The notes under the pieces: generated by a model | What the model was told of the DNA's origin: nothing | The model's input: the letters and a program-made list of their open reading frames with translations, nothing else | Databases searched by the model: none | Made by a program: the position numbers and the translations under genes | NCBI RefSeq assembly: GCF_900067135.1 | Contig: NZ_FJUR01000002.1 | Span: 1,105,501 to 1,169,500, forward strand | Length of the DNA: 64,000 nt | Reading direction: 5' to 3' | Source of the DNA: Rhizobium sp. 9140 | Lineage (GTDB): Bacteria > Pseudomonadota > Alphaproteobacteria > Rhizobiales > Rhizobiaceae | Part shown: positions 48,088 through 57,572 of the stretch, piece by piece | How the letters are laid out: the number at the start of each line of letters is the position of its first letter | Numbering within the stretch: the first letter of the stretch is position 1

Positions 48088-49338
48088 ATGACCAAACACG
48101 ACCTTTCATCACGACATTTTCAGCGAAAAATTTCGCAATTCTGCGAGCTTCGTATCGCTCCAGTCGCATCCAGGCGAGTGTTCGAAAATATACGGCCCTA
48201 TCTTGCCAGTTTGATCATCTACCGCAAATCGCCCCCGCTTCTGAATGGCCATATCGACTGGAAGATGATCGGTCAGGCCTGTGGGATCGAAGCCGAGTTA
48301 ACGGCAGAACTCAAAAAGCAGGTCCGGCCAGGCTTGGATGCAATCATCCGCTGGCTCGGCGCATCACCAGCTACCGAAGAACGACGACCACCAAAGCCGA
48401 CAGTTAGCACGGGTAAAATGACGCCCGCCAAGAAGGCAGCTTCCGCACGCTCCGCCCGATAGCCACAACGCGCGGCGATCGCTGGCACCTTTGTCCGGTC
48501 TGCGTCAACATCGCCCGGCCCAGCACCAAAACCGATAAGCCCTTTCCCAGAAGCACTATTTGAAGCGACAGAAGATCCGGCGAGCTTTCAGGACGCATTG
48601 GTCTACCATATGCGTCGGTTCGGCGACACCTATTGCCAGCTCTACCGCGCCGTTGTTCATCTGAATGAGACCTTCGACAACAAGACGTTGCTATCCTGGA
48701 TCCACGGAGAGCGCGTGCGCCGATCTGTTGCCAGTTTCAACATCCTCCGCCGCATCGAGCGACGCTATCGACTTTCAGAGGGATATTTCAAAGAGAAACT
48801 GCCGCATCAGGCACGCTCGCTGTATGGTCACGATCTCGGTGACATCAGCCCAGCTGAGCGTCGACGGATTTCACTGCACCTGCCCGAAGACTTCAACAGC
48901 CTGCCCTTTACCAAGCGCGAGGAGATCCTCGATTGGGTGCGCCGGGTGATCATTTCCGGCTCTACGGAATATCGCCGCCATCAGGCGGCGGCCAGCAAGC
49001 AGCGATATGCCATCCGATTTCCCGGCGTCACCTATGGCAGCAGTTTTCTTTCCTCTCGGTCATTGCCATCGGCGGCCGGCACCAATCAAAACGTTGCCGC
49101 AGAACTTGATGAACCTGATCTGCTCTCCGGCATTGTCGACGCACCGCCGAGACTTGCCATGGAAATGGCTGATCTCATCCGCTTCAAGACTTCGACGCTG
49201 ACAGCGATTGGGTTCCAACGGAACGGCGTCTGGGGTGAAGAAGCGGCCTCCCAGAAGATTGAGCACCTCGGCTTGATGTTTGGTGCGCTTGCTGCCTCGC
49301 CAAACGGTGTCGTGAAGGGTTTCGGTGTGCCAGTCTGA
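48088..49338 (+). pseudogene. Recombinase-like gene interrupted by a nonsense codon and truncated by an IS
   Basis: The frame starts MTKHDLSSRHFQRKISQFCELRIAPVASRRVFENIRPYLASLIIYR, meets an in-frame TAG at 48460-48462, and continues in the same frame as PFPEALFEATEDPASFQDALVYHMRRFGDTYCQLYRAVVHLN. It reaches GALAASPNGVVKGFGVPV at 49335, where the IS3 end begins. It resembles the N-terminal half of a large rhizobial tyrosine-recombinase-like protein as I remember it; the catalytic half is missing and is not present beyond the IS. If the TAG is natural these would be two genes, but the unchanged frame argues for one damaged gene. Confidence 0.6.
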
Positions 49339-49894
49339 ACCGCCCCGGCTAGACCGGAGACCGTTTGGTTTAAGTTACGCGGCCATGGCTGGTGCGTCCA
49401 GCATGGCATAGTATCGTTCTTCAGCCTCGGCAGGCGGAATGTTTCCGATGGGCTCCAGAAGGCGGCGGTTGTTGAACCAGTCGACCCATTCGAGCGTGGC
49501 GAACTCCACGGCTTCAAAGCTTCGCCACGGTCCCCGGCGATGGATGACCTCGGCCTTGTAAAGACCGTTGATCGTTTCGGCGAGAGCATTGTCGTAACTG
49601 TCGCCAACGCTTCTGACAGACGGCTCGATGCCCGCCTCCGCCAGCCGTTCGGAATAGCGAATAGACACATATTGCGAGCCGCGGTCGGAATGATGAACCA
49701 GCCCGCCGCGTTTGACAGGCCGCCGATCATGAAGCGCCTGGTCGAGGGCATCGAGCACAAAGCCCGCATGGGCCGTTCGGCTTGCCCGCCAACCGACGAT
49801 ACGGCGGGCGAAGGCATCAATGACAAAGGCCACGTAAACGAAGCCTTGCCAGGTCGCGAGTGGAGTAAGAGGCGCAGATGCGCTTCTCCTCCCC

Positions 49895-49928
49895 GAACCG
49901 TACGTGCACCTTTCAGCGCATACGGCTC
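49895..49928 (-). ncRNA. Group II intron domain V, copy 2
   Basis: Identical to the 34-nt catalytic hairpin of copy 1, with the GAGCCGTATGCG and GTACGGTTC arms. Confidence 0.9.
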
Positions 49929-49933
49929 TCCGT

Positions 49934-51463
49934 TCAAGCTTGGCCCATGGCCATAGCAACGTCATGGTAGTGAGACGTGACGGTACTGCGGTTCTCGATC
50001 CGGAAGATGTATGGGTTTTCCTCCGGATTGCGCCACCGGAATTGCGCCTTGGGGCTTGAGATAAGCCGGTGTAGCGCTTTTCCGACGGGTTTACCGCGTT
50101 CATTTCGACCAAACATGAGCCAGGTTTTCGCCTTGCCCGGTTCCGGGACCCTGACCCATTTCCGCATCAAGGGTTTGATGCGGGATCGGTACTTGTGTCC
50201 CAGCCAATGCGCCATTTTCCAGAACACAACATGGTCGATGCGCCGGAAGACGTACGCCGTGAAGTCGGTGAACTTGTAGAACGCCGCCCATCCCACCAAT
50301 TGGCGGTTCAGGCTGGAGATCATGTCGACCGTGCTGACACTATGATTGCCGGAAAGGGTTTCGGTAAGTCTGCGAACAAACCCCTTGGCCTTTTCCTTGG
50401 GTATCGTCGTGACGACGGACATCCGTCCGTGTGCCCCTCGCTTGCGAATGATCCGGTGTCCCAGGAAGACGAAGCCGTCATTGACGTGTGTCACATGGGT
50501 CTTTTCCATGTTCAGCGCCAACTTCAACTCACCTTCCAGAAACGCCCGGCATTCCTCGCGGATTTCCTCTGCCTGAGCCCTGGTTCCTTTTACGATCACG
50601 ACGAAGTCGTCAGCGTATCGGCAATAGGCAACGGCCGGTTTCCATTGCCGGTTCTCGCGAACCGTGATGGGGCGGCCCTGCTTGATGCCGAAGTTCCATG
50701 CCCATCGGTCCTTGCGAGCCTTGTCGCTCAAATATTTCGCCTCCAACCAGGCATCAAACTCGTGGAGCATGATGTTGGACAGGAGCGGTGACAGAACGCC
50801 GCCTTGCGGGACACCCTCGCTTGAGGCCGTAAACAGGCCACGGTCGATGTGGCCTGCCTTTAGGAACCGATAGAGAAGATCAACGAACCGTCCGTCCAGC
50901 ACCCTTCGCCGCACGCATTTCAGAAGCAGCCGGTGATGGACCGTGTCGAAGTAGCTGGCCAGATCACCTTCGATGATCCAGCGGCCCCTCGTCGTGTCGG
51001 CACCATCCTGAAGCTGTATCCTCACGGTGCGGACGGCATGATGCACGCTCCGTTCCGGCCGGAAGCCATAGGATAAACGATGGAAATCGCTCTCCCAGAT
51101 TGGCTCCATGGCCATCAGCATGGCGCGTTGGACAATGCGATCCGTCAGGGTCGGAATACCCAGTGGTCTTAGCTTGCCGTTGGGTTTCGGGATATAGATG
51201 CGCTTGACCGGCTGGGGGCAATAAGTCTCCTCCAGCAGGCTTGCCCGCAGGTCGTCCAGATGCTGATCCAGTTTGACCTGCAGTTTTTGCTTGTCCATTC
51301 CGTCGATACCCGGCGTTCGTGCGCCGCTTGACGCCAGAACCATCCGAGCGGCCTCGGCAAGCCATTCCCGATTGGCAATCAACCGAAGAAGACGATCAAA
51401 CCGTCGGTTTGGCTCGCTCTCGGCCCATGTTGCGAGCTTGTGCTGCATTTCGCTGATTATCAA
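49934..51463 (-). CDS. ltrA: Group II intron-encoded reverse transcriptase/maturase, copy 2
   Basis: The 509-residue protein is identical to copy 1 at protein level as far as I can read, including YADD and the maturase region, and again lacks an HNH endonuclease. The single substitution in the gene (50465) is synonymous. Confidence 0.93.
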   Translation of the reverse strand: MIISEMQHKLATWAESEPNRRFDRLLRLIANREWLAEAARMVLASSGARTPGIDGMDKQKLQVKLDQHLDDLRASLLEETYCPQPVKRIYIPKPNGKLRPLGIPTLTDRIVQRAMLMAMEPIWESDFHRLSYGFRPERSVHHAVRTVRIQLQDGADTTRGRWIIEGDLASYFDTVHHRLLLKCVRRRVLDGRFVDLLYRFLKAGHIDRGLFTASSEGVPQGGVLSPLLSNIMLHEFDAWLEAKYLSDKARKDRWAWNFGIKQGRPITVRENRQWKPAVAYCRYADDFVVIVKGTRAQAEEIREECRAFLEGELKLALNMEKTHVTHVNDGFVFLGHRIIRKRGAHGRMSVVTTIPKEKAKGFVRRLTETLSGNHSVSTVDMISSLNRQLVGWAAFYKFTDFTAYVFRRIDHVVFWKMAHWLGHKYRSRIKPLMRKWVRVPEPGKAKTWLMFGRNERGKPVGKALHRLISSPKAQFRWRNPEENPYIFRIENRSTVTSHYHDVAMAMGQA

Positions 51464-52528
51464 AGGTCTTCACCTCGCTTGGTCAGATAGTTTGCACTTC
51501 AAGCAGTTTGAACTGTTCCCCTTCGCCATGTGATGGGCTTTCCCCATCCCGGACTACTACGGGAACTCCGCCAACATGATGGACATCAGGGTCAACTCCC
51601 TTGCGACGCAATACTTCGTTGTCATTCCATCATGCCTTCCCTCGTTCATATGATGGACGTCAGCGTATTGGTGAGGTTGCCGGTCGCAGTCTTTTCCCTT
51701 GCGTTCCGCAAGTCGATGCCGATGTCATGGTCTGGCTGCATTCTCCCCATGACCCCATACGGGCGACATACATCTACGACCGTATTCGGATGCCGCCGAC
51801 TTACGTGTCCGGCAGCTTCATCAGCATTTCGCCTGTTAAGCCGTGTAGGCGAAGGCGACCTTTCAGCCCTCAGATGCGGGTTAACCGGTTCGTGTTCCTC
51901 AACCTTCCAATACTTCAGCCTCGGGAACCATCTTGGCGTAACGGCTTCGCCTCAATCCCCTTTACCTGCGGGCTACGTCACCCTGCCAGTTGACGGCAGG
52001 TCACCGCCGCTTGGGCTCATGCCCCCTCGCAGCAGGGAGCAGGCAAGTCTTCACATCCTCCTTTCTCTTTGCATTCCAGTCATATGCCTCCCCGATTGGG
52101 GCGAGGCGCACCATAGGTGAAATCTGATAACCACAGCATGTTCGGCGCTGGAGCGAAGAACTGTCGGTTCACCCGGTCGAGCGGGCATGGAGCGGACTTG
52201 TCCGACACGGTGGTTTTGACTGGCTTGCCGCGAATGACGCCTTGAAGCCCCATCATTCTCATAAGCCGAGCGACGGTGCAGCAGGCGATGTCGTAACCTT
52301 CTCGCTGCAACTGCCGCCAGACTTTGCGCACGCCATAGACTTGGAAGTTCTCGTTGAACACCCGGCGTATCTCGACTTTCATGGCAATATCATTCCGTTC
52401 GCGGGCTGATAGGCGACCCACGTCCGTGCGCTTGGCGACGACTTCATAATAGGTGGACGGGGCAATCGGCAGCAGCCTGCAGATCGGCTCGACCCCGAGC
52501 ACCGAGCGGTGTTCGTCGATGAAGGAAA

Positions 52529-52897
52529 TCATCGCTTCAGTGGGCGGTCGAGCTCCCCTTGCCCGACAAGCGAATGCTTGCATTCGCTGAAAGGGGCCTG
52601 GGCAAAATACGCCGAGGCTTTGCGTAAAATCTCGTTCGCATGACGAAGCTCGCGGTTCTCCCGCTCCAGTGCCTTCATCTTCTCCGCCACGTCACTCGGC
52701 AAACCTGCACGCTTGCCGCTGTCGACCTCGGCCTTCTTCACCCATTCATGGAGGGTATGCGCCAAGCAGCCGATCTTGGCCGCTATCGATGATACCGCCG
52801 CCCAGCGCGATGAGTATTCAGCTTCATGTTCCGTTACCATCCGAACGGCGCGGGCGCGGACTTCAGGAGAAAATTTGTTCGTCGTTTTGCTTGTCAT
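52529..52897 (-). CDS. IS3-family transposase orfA (second copy)
   Basis: The 122-residue product is the same as the orfA at 33773. It appears intact and overlaps the orfB 5' exon. Confidence 0.9.
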   Translation of the reverse strand: MTSKTTNKFSPEVRARAVRMVTEHEAEYSSRWAAVSSIAAKIGCLAHTLHEWVKKAEVDSGKRAGLPSDVAEKMKALERENRELRHANEILRKASAYFAQAPFSECKHSLVGQGELDRPLKR

Positions 52898-52947
52898 AGA
52901 CCCTACTTCTCACGAGTTGGGGTCTCCGGCAAAGCCGGGGCGGTTCA

Positions 52948-53495
52948 GTTTTGGGCGTATTGCTCAGGAGGTCACCGCACGACTCCAACCCTTTGGCGCG
53001 CGCATCGTCACCAGTTCCCCAAGAACATCCCAAGGCAGCCTTCCTCCCGGAGTCACCAAGACGGACTTACCGACGCTCCTACGCGAAAGCGACGTGGTGA
53101 GCGTGCTCGCCAGTCTCACAGAAGAGACGCGCCATATGATCGGCGCCGCTGAATTTGCTCTAATGAAACGCGACGCAGTCCTCGTGAACACGGCTCGAGG
53201 CGCGATCATCGACGAGGAAGCACTGCTCGTAGCCTTACGACACAGGCGCATAGCAGGGGCGGCGCTCGACGCCTTTTCGACCGAGCCGCTGCCAATCGAT
53301 AGCCCGCTACGGAAGCTGGACAACGTGATCCTGACGCCGCACAGCGTCGGCCACACGGGCGAAGGGGTCGCCGCAATAGCGCCTGCCCTGATAGAAAACA
53401 TTCGCTGCATCCTTCGTGGCGAAGTACCGTTGATCTGCAAGAATCCGGAAGCGGAGCAAGCTTGGCGATCGAGACTGAAGCGGCTCAATAGCTAG
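52948..53495 (+). pseudogene. D-isomer-specific 2-hydroxyacid dehydrogenase, C-terminal fragment
   Basis: Directly after the IS end the frame reads FGRIAQEVTARLQPFGARIVTSSPRTS, which is the second half of the NAD-binding domain (the GxGxxG part is lost). It continues with the conserved NTARGAIIDEEALLVALRHRRIAGAALDAFSTEPLP (Arg and Glu region) and LDNVILTPHSVGHT (catalytic His position). About 180 residues remain of ~320. The 5' half is absent from the window, so IS-mediated deletion is likely. It cannot form an active enzyme. Confidence 0.85.
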
Positions 53496-53511
53496 ATCCC
53501 ATGCCTGATTG

Positions 53512-53893
53512 CCGGAAAGAGCGGACGGCGTGTCGTCTCCGCCTTCATCACCGCGGCCCTCGGTCAAGACACGCCAGAGGCGGCAAGCACCCAATGGCGT
53601 AATGTTGCCGACCAAATCAGGCCGAAGGTGCCGAAGCTCGCCACCGTCATGAGCAGCGTCGAGCAGGACGTGCTCGCCTACATGACCCTCCCAAGGCACA
53701 CTGGACAAAGCTTCATTCAACCAACCCAATCAAACGCCTCAACGGCGAGATCAAGCGGCGCACCGAGGTGGTCGGCATCTTTCCAAACGACGGCGCCATC
53801 GTTCGTCTCGTCGGTGCGCTGCTCCTCGAACAGAATGATGAGTGGGCCGTCCAGCGGTCCCGCTACATAACACTGGAACAATCGGAAAAATGA
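53512..53893 (+). pseudogene. IS256-family transposase C-terminal remnant with frameshift
   Basis: The first frame encodes KSGRRVVSAFITAALGQDTPEAASTQWR and PKLATVMSSVEQDVLAYMTLP. After a shift near 53700 the other frame gives KLHSTNPIKRLNGEIKRRTE and VGIFPNDGAIVRLVGALLLEQNDEWAVQRSRY, ending at a TGA at 53891-53893. These are the C-terminal motifs of IS256/mutator transposases. The N-terminal two thirds are missing. Confidence 0.8.
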
Positions 53894-54244
53894 GCTGATG
53901 ATTCACTCATCAGCCTGCCAACGGTAAGCTGACCCATTCCCGGCTCTGTCCGGGAGACACGGCGACTGCTGAAGCTATGCCACGTGCAGGGGCACGATCG
54001 GATTGACGTCTCGTGCTATGCTCTGTCCAGGCGCTGCTCTCGTGCTGCCGCTATTGCGCGGTGAGCGCACGGTTGCGTTGCCCATAACCTCTTTGCCTCA
54101 TGTTTCGACGTGAGAATCGACGTCCCGTTCTACTCGATTCTTAGAAGCGAGAATCCTGCCGTTACCCTGTATCCATTTCGCAATAGCTAACATAGAACGA
54201 CATGGCGTTGACCTGAACGCCTCGCTCTCCGAGCTTCCCACATA
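53894..54244. other. Intergenic region upstream of the HWE kinase
   Basis: No convincing gene or clear repeat is seen in these ~350 bp. The part nearest 54180 should contain the kinase promoter. Confidence 0.4.
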
Positions 54245-56122
54245 ATGGACATGATATCGATGAGCCCTGCGACTGTATCTTCTGCCGTCTTCCGCATGAA
54301 TGGTGAACTCGCGGCCGCGGACCCGGTACTCGTTGGGAATGCAGATCTCCTTGCCGCTGTGTTCTCAGGCTCCGGAGACTGCATCAAGATCTTCGATCTG
54401 GACGGAAATCTCCAGTTTATGAGCGATGGCGGGAAACAGATCATGGAGGTGGACGATTTCAGCGGGATCAAGGGCTGCCCTTGGCCGGATTTCTGGACCG
54501 GGGAGGGGAATGATATTGCGAAGGCCGCCATAGCGTCAGCAAGGGAGGGTGTTGCCGCGCGGTTTTCGGGATCGGCGGTCACCGTCAAAGGCAATCCACG
54601 CTATTGGGATGTGCAGGTCCTGCCGGTTCCCGGCGCCGGGGGGAAACCCACCCACCTTTTGTCGATCTCCAGAGATATCACGGAAACGAAGCTCGCCCGG
54701 GAAGAGGCAAGACAGCTCACCGTCAATCTTCAGAATGCGGCCTTACGAGAGGCTGACAGCATGCGCCGCCTTTTCGAGAGTGCTCCGAGTTTCCTTTGTA
54801 CGCTGGAAGGGCCGCATCACGTCGTCAAGATCGTCAACGGCGCGTTTTCGCGCCTCATTGGTCCGCGCGCGATGGTTGGTCGTCCCTTTCAGTCTGTTCT
54901 GCCCGAACTGGAGAGCCAAGAGGTCATCACGCTTCTCGATCGTGTCTACGCCACAGGTGAGGCCATGACGGGTCGGGGCGAGTTGATCCGTTTGATGCGC
55001 GTTGAGGGGGGAGGTGAGGAGGATATCTTCCTCAACTTCGTCATTCAGCCCATTCGCGATCTTCAAGGCCAGGTAACCGGCCTTTTCATCGAAGGGCATG
55101 ATGTCACCGACCTGAAGCGTGCTGAGATTGCGCTGCGACGAAGAGAACTCCAGCTGCAACTGGCGCTCGATTCAGCGGAAATGGGTGTTTGGGAGGCCGT
55201 TCTCGTCAACGGACGTATCGTTTCGACGACAGAGGATGCGAGGGCGTCGTTTCTGCTGGGCCGGCCGGCCGACCAGCAGCCATCCTTCGAGACTTTTGTC
55301 AGCCGTGTACATCCCGACGACCGACAAGCACTGAGCCGATCCGTCGAGCAGGCTATGAATCCTCTCGGGGAAGGGCATCTCGATGTCGAATACCGGGTGC
55401 TGTCCGGCGAGAACAGGCCGGAGCGCTGGATTCACGCCAGAGCACGGTTTGTAGACGGCAAGGATGCAAAGCGGCTCGTCGGCACCGTCCGCGATATCAC
55501 GGCCATCAAGGATGCCGAAAGCCAATATGCCCTGTTGAATGGCGAACTTCAGCACCGGATCAAGAACACCCTGGCCATGGTCAGCGCCATCGCGTCGCAG
55601 ACGCTGGAGGGCGAAGCGGTTCTGGAGCAGCGCGACACGTTCAACGCCCGCCTGCACACACTGGCTCACGCGCACGACCTGCTGATGGGGGAAGCGCAGG
55701 AGAAGGGCAGCATCCGTGAGGTCATCGAAACGGCACTGGCGCCGCATCGGACCGGTGCCGCGCAGTTCGATATTTCCGGTCCCGACCTTCCGCTGTCCCC
55801 GAAACAGACGCTCTCGCTCGCCCTCGCCATACATGAACTGGCCACAAATGCCGCGAAATACGGCGCGCTCTCGTTGCCGAGCGGGAAGATTGTGATCAGC
55901 TGGGATCAAAATGCGAATGGTTCCGAAGCTCAGGCCTTTGCGTTGCGGTGGGAAGAGAAGAACGGTCCACCTGTCGTGCCGCCGACGCGGTCGGGATTTG
56001 GCTCCCGGCTGATAACCCGGGTTCTCGCTGCGGATTTCAAGGGCCAGGTCACGCTCGACTATGTCCCAGTCGGTCTCGTTTGCACGCTCGTCTCGCGCTT
56101 TCCCGTCGAACTTGGCGCTTAG
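54245..56122 (+). CDS. PAS-domain HWE-type sensor histidine kinase
   Basis: The 625-residue cytoplasmic protein has no membrane segment. Three PAS-type modules can be seen: ~35-150 (FSGSGDCIKIFDLDGNLQFM...HLLSISRDITETK), ~165-295 (RRLFESAPSFLCTLEGP...LFIEGHDVTDLK) and ~305-430 (WEAVLVNGRIVST...VGTVRDITAIK). The HWE kinase core follows with the phosphorylated His in LNGELQHRIKNTLAMVSAIA and the N box ALAIHELATNAAKYGALS. Such kinases feed PhyR-type general stress or light/redox responses. No response regulator is adjacent. The ATG at 54245 was used; another at 54260 is possible. Confidence 0.88.
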   Translation: MDMISMSPATVSSAVFRMNGELAAADPVLVGNADLLAAVFSGSGDCIKIFDLDGNLQFMSDGGKQIMEVDDFSGIKGCPWPDFWTGEGNDIAKAAIASAREGVAARFSGSAVTVKGNPRYWDVQVLPVPGAGGKPTHLLSISRDITETKLAREEARQLTVNLQNAALREADSMRRLFESAPSFLCTLEGPHHVVKIVNGAFSRLIGPRAMVGRPFQSVLPELESQEVITLLDRVYATGEAMTGRGELIRLMRVEGGGEEDIFLNFVIQPIRDLQGQVTGLFIEGHDVTDLKRAEIALRRRELQLQLALDSAEMGVWEAVLVNGRIVSTTEDARASFLLGRPADQQPSFETFVSRVHPDDRQALSRSVEQAMNPLGEGHLDVEYRVLSGENRPERWIHARARFVDGKDAKRLVGTVRDITAIKDAESQYALLNGELQHRIKNTLAMVSAIASQTLEGEAVLEQRDTFNARLHTLAHAHDLLMGEAQEKGSIREVIETALAPHRTGAAQFDISGPDLPLSPKQTLSLALAIHELATNAAKYGALSLPSGKIVISWDQNANGSEAQAFALRWEEKNGPPVVPPTRSGFGSRLITRVLAADFKGQVTLDYVPVGLVCTLVSRFPVELGA

Positions 56123-56132
56123 CGAATACGAA

Positions 56133-56161
56133 AAAGCCGCCAGTCTTGCGACTGGCGGCGT
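56133..56161 (-). terminator. Intrinsic terminator of the truncated membrane-protein gene
   Basis: GCCGCCAGTC-TTGC-GACTGGCGGC is a perfect 10-bp stem with a 4-nt loop, followed on the minus strand by TTTTT (56137-56133). It lies 26 nt after the stop of the gene ending at 56188, and also separates it from the convergent kinase gene. Confidence 0.8.
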
Positions 56162-56187
56162 CGAGGTTCGGATATCGTTAGCCGGAT

Positions 56188-56680
56188 TTAGACGGCGCGG
56201 ACATCGTCCAGATCGCGCTTCGTGCCGGCAACGCCGCCGAACCAGGCTGCAACGGCGCCGAGGACCAGAGCAATGAAGCCGAGGATGGCGCCTGTCGATA
56301 CAGCAGCCGTAGCAGTCTGAGCGGCGTCAATGGCCTGCTGCTTGGCAGCTTCCATATTCTGGCGATAGGTCTGCTCATACTGCTGAACCTGAGTGCGAGC
56401 CTGATCGACCGGGATGTTCTGAGCGCGGGCCAGAGCTTCGGCAGCACGGGTGCGGGCCTCTTCGGCGCTGGCTTCGTCGCCGGTGACGACAGCCTGAATG
56501 GCGGAGACAGCCGCGTTCTGCAGAGCCTGCGGGTCATTGCCCGTCGTATTGCGGATCTGCTGCTCGATGCCGGCCATCGGATTGGTGACGTCGGAAAGAG
56601 CCGGTGCCGCAGTTGTTGCAGCTGTGGCAGCCGTACGGCCAACACCGCCGACGACGCTGGAAATGCCGTTGAAGGCACCG
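56188..56680 (-). pseudogene. PhnA-like/YrzE-type membrane protein, C-terminal part, cut by IS21
   Basis: The surviving C-terminal ~160 residues (GAFNGISSVVGGVGRTA, then QQIRNTTGNDPQALQNAAVSAIQAVVTGDEASAEEARTRAAEALARAQNIPVDQARTQVQQYEQTYRQ) end in one membrane segment (GAILGFIALVLGAVAAWFGGVAG). This is typical of a rhizobial membrane protein often annotated as PhnA-like. The N-terminal membrane domain is lost at the IS21 boundary and I do not find it beyond 59190. Function unknown. Confidence 0.65.
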
Positions 56681-56813
56681 CTGTCAACGGCGGAGTAAAA
56701 TCCTGCCACGCGGCGGCGCAAAAGTCGGCCACTTGTGGCGCGCGCATGAGACCGCCGGGAGGGCTTAGGCCCGAGCGGGGGTCTCATGCGCGCGTTGCGA
56801 TTTTCGAAGGGCG

Positions 56814-57572
56814 TCAGCCGGCCTTTCGGGCGCGGCTTTGGGCGAGACGATAGCTGTCGCCGTTCATCTCGAGGATGCTGACGTGATGGGTGATGCGGTC
56901 GAGCAAAGCGCCGGTCAGGCGCTCGGACCCCAAGGTTTCCGTCCATTCGTCAAAAGGAAGGTTGCTGGTGATCAGGGTCGCGCCTCGCTCGTATCGTTGC
57001 GAGATCAGCTCGAACAGCAATTCCGCGCCGGTCTTTGACAGCGGCACGAAGCCCAGTTCATCGATGATCAACAGCTGGTAGGCGGCCATCTGCTTCTGGA
57101 ACCGGATGAGACGCCGCTCGTCGCGCGCCTCCATCATCTCGCTGACCAGTGCGGCCGCTGTCGTGAACCCAACGGACAGGCCCTTCTGGCAGGCGGCCAG
57201 GCCGAGGCCGAGCGCCACATGGGTCTTGCCCGTGCCGCTGGGGCCGAGAGCGATAACGTTCTCCCTGCGCTCGATCCATTCGCAGCGCGCCAGTTCCAGC
57301 ACCTGCATCCTGTTCAGCTTTGGGATGGCGGCGAAGTCGAAACTGTCGAGGCTTTTGACGACCGGGAACCTGGCCGCCTTGATGCGACGCTCGACCTTGC
57401 GACGGTCCCGTTCGATCATCTCCCGCTCGGCAAGCCGGGTGAGGTATCCGACATGATCGACGCCTTCGGTGGCGCACAGCCGGGCCAGCTTCTGGTACTC
57501 GCGCTGGAAACTCGGCAGCTTCAGGGTTTTGAGATAATGGGTGAGAAGGATCTCGGGTGCTTGGGTGTTCAT
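56814..57572 (-). CDS. istB: IS21-family helper ATPase IstB (second type)
   Basis: The start at 57572 gives 252 residues beginning MNTQAPEILLTHYLKTLKLPS, with Walker A ALGPSGTGKTHVALGLG, Walker B YQLLIIDELGFV and the sensor TSNLPFDEWTETLGSERL. It overlaps istA by ATGA. The sequence is well separated from IstB at 45761. Confidence 0.92.
   Translation of the reverse strand: MNTQAPEILLTHYLKTLKLPSFQREYQKLARLCATEGVDHVGYLTRLAEREMIERDRRKVERRIKAARFPVVKSLDSFDFAAIPKLNRMQVLELARCEWIERRENVIALGPSGTGKTHVALGLGLAACQKGLSVGFTTAAALVSEMMEARDERRLIRFQKQMAAYQLLIIDELGFVPLSKTGAELLFELISQRYERGATLITSNLPFDEWTETLGSERLTGALLDRITHHVSILEMNGDSYRLAQSRARKAG

Larger units (their letters stand above)
49860..52111 (-). mobile_element. 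Group II intron, copy 2 (2252 bp)
   Basis: Starts GTGCG at 52111 and ends CCAC at 49860 on the minus strand. The exon junction CACCTATG|TCGCGACC is rebuilt exactly as in the empty site at 34551-34566. Compared with copy 1 I see two substitutions only; one is silent in the maturase and one (A to G at 49871) falls in the domain VI stem and weakens a pair. The high identity indicates recent movement or gene conversion. Confidence 0.93.
49375..52532 (-). pseudogene. IS3-family transposase orfB split by group II intron
   Basis: The 5' exon (52112-52532) encodes [20 protein letters not shown] to [10 protein letters not shown]; the 3' exon (49375-49859) encodes [19 protein letters not shown] to the C-terminus. 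The joined sequence is that of the intact gene at 34138. The insertion separates the codons around the first catalytic Asp from the rest, so activity would need splicing. Confidence 0.9.
49336..52947 (-). mobile_element. IS3-family insertion sequence carrying group II intron (copy of the element at 33723)
   Basis: The ends TGAACCGCCCCGGCTAGACC (49336) and the complement of TGAACCGCCCCGGCTTTGCC (ending 52947) are those of the element at 33723, in inverted orientation. The length of 3612 bp is exactly 1360 plus the 2252-bp intron. The flanks are unrelated gene fragments (a recombinase-like 3' truncation and a D-2-hydroxyacid dehydrogenase 5' truncation) and no target duplication is seen, so recombination between copies probably removed or swapped DNA. 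Confidence 0.9.

Noticed and set aside
49375..50112. A 245-codon frame joining intron sequence to the transposase C-terminus
   Set aside because: It runs through the intron 3' end; only the part up to 49859 is transposase exon.
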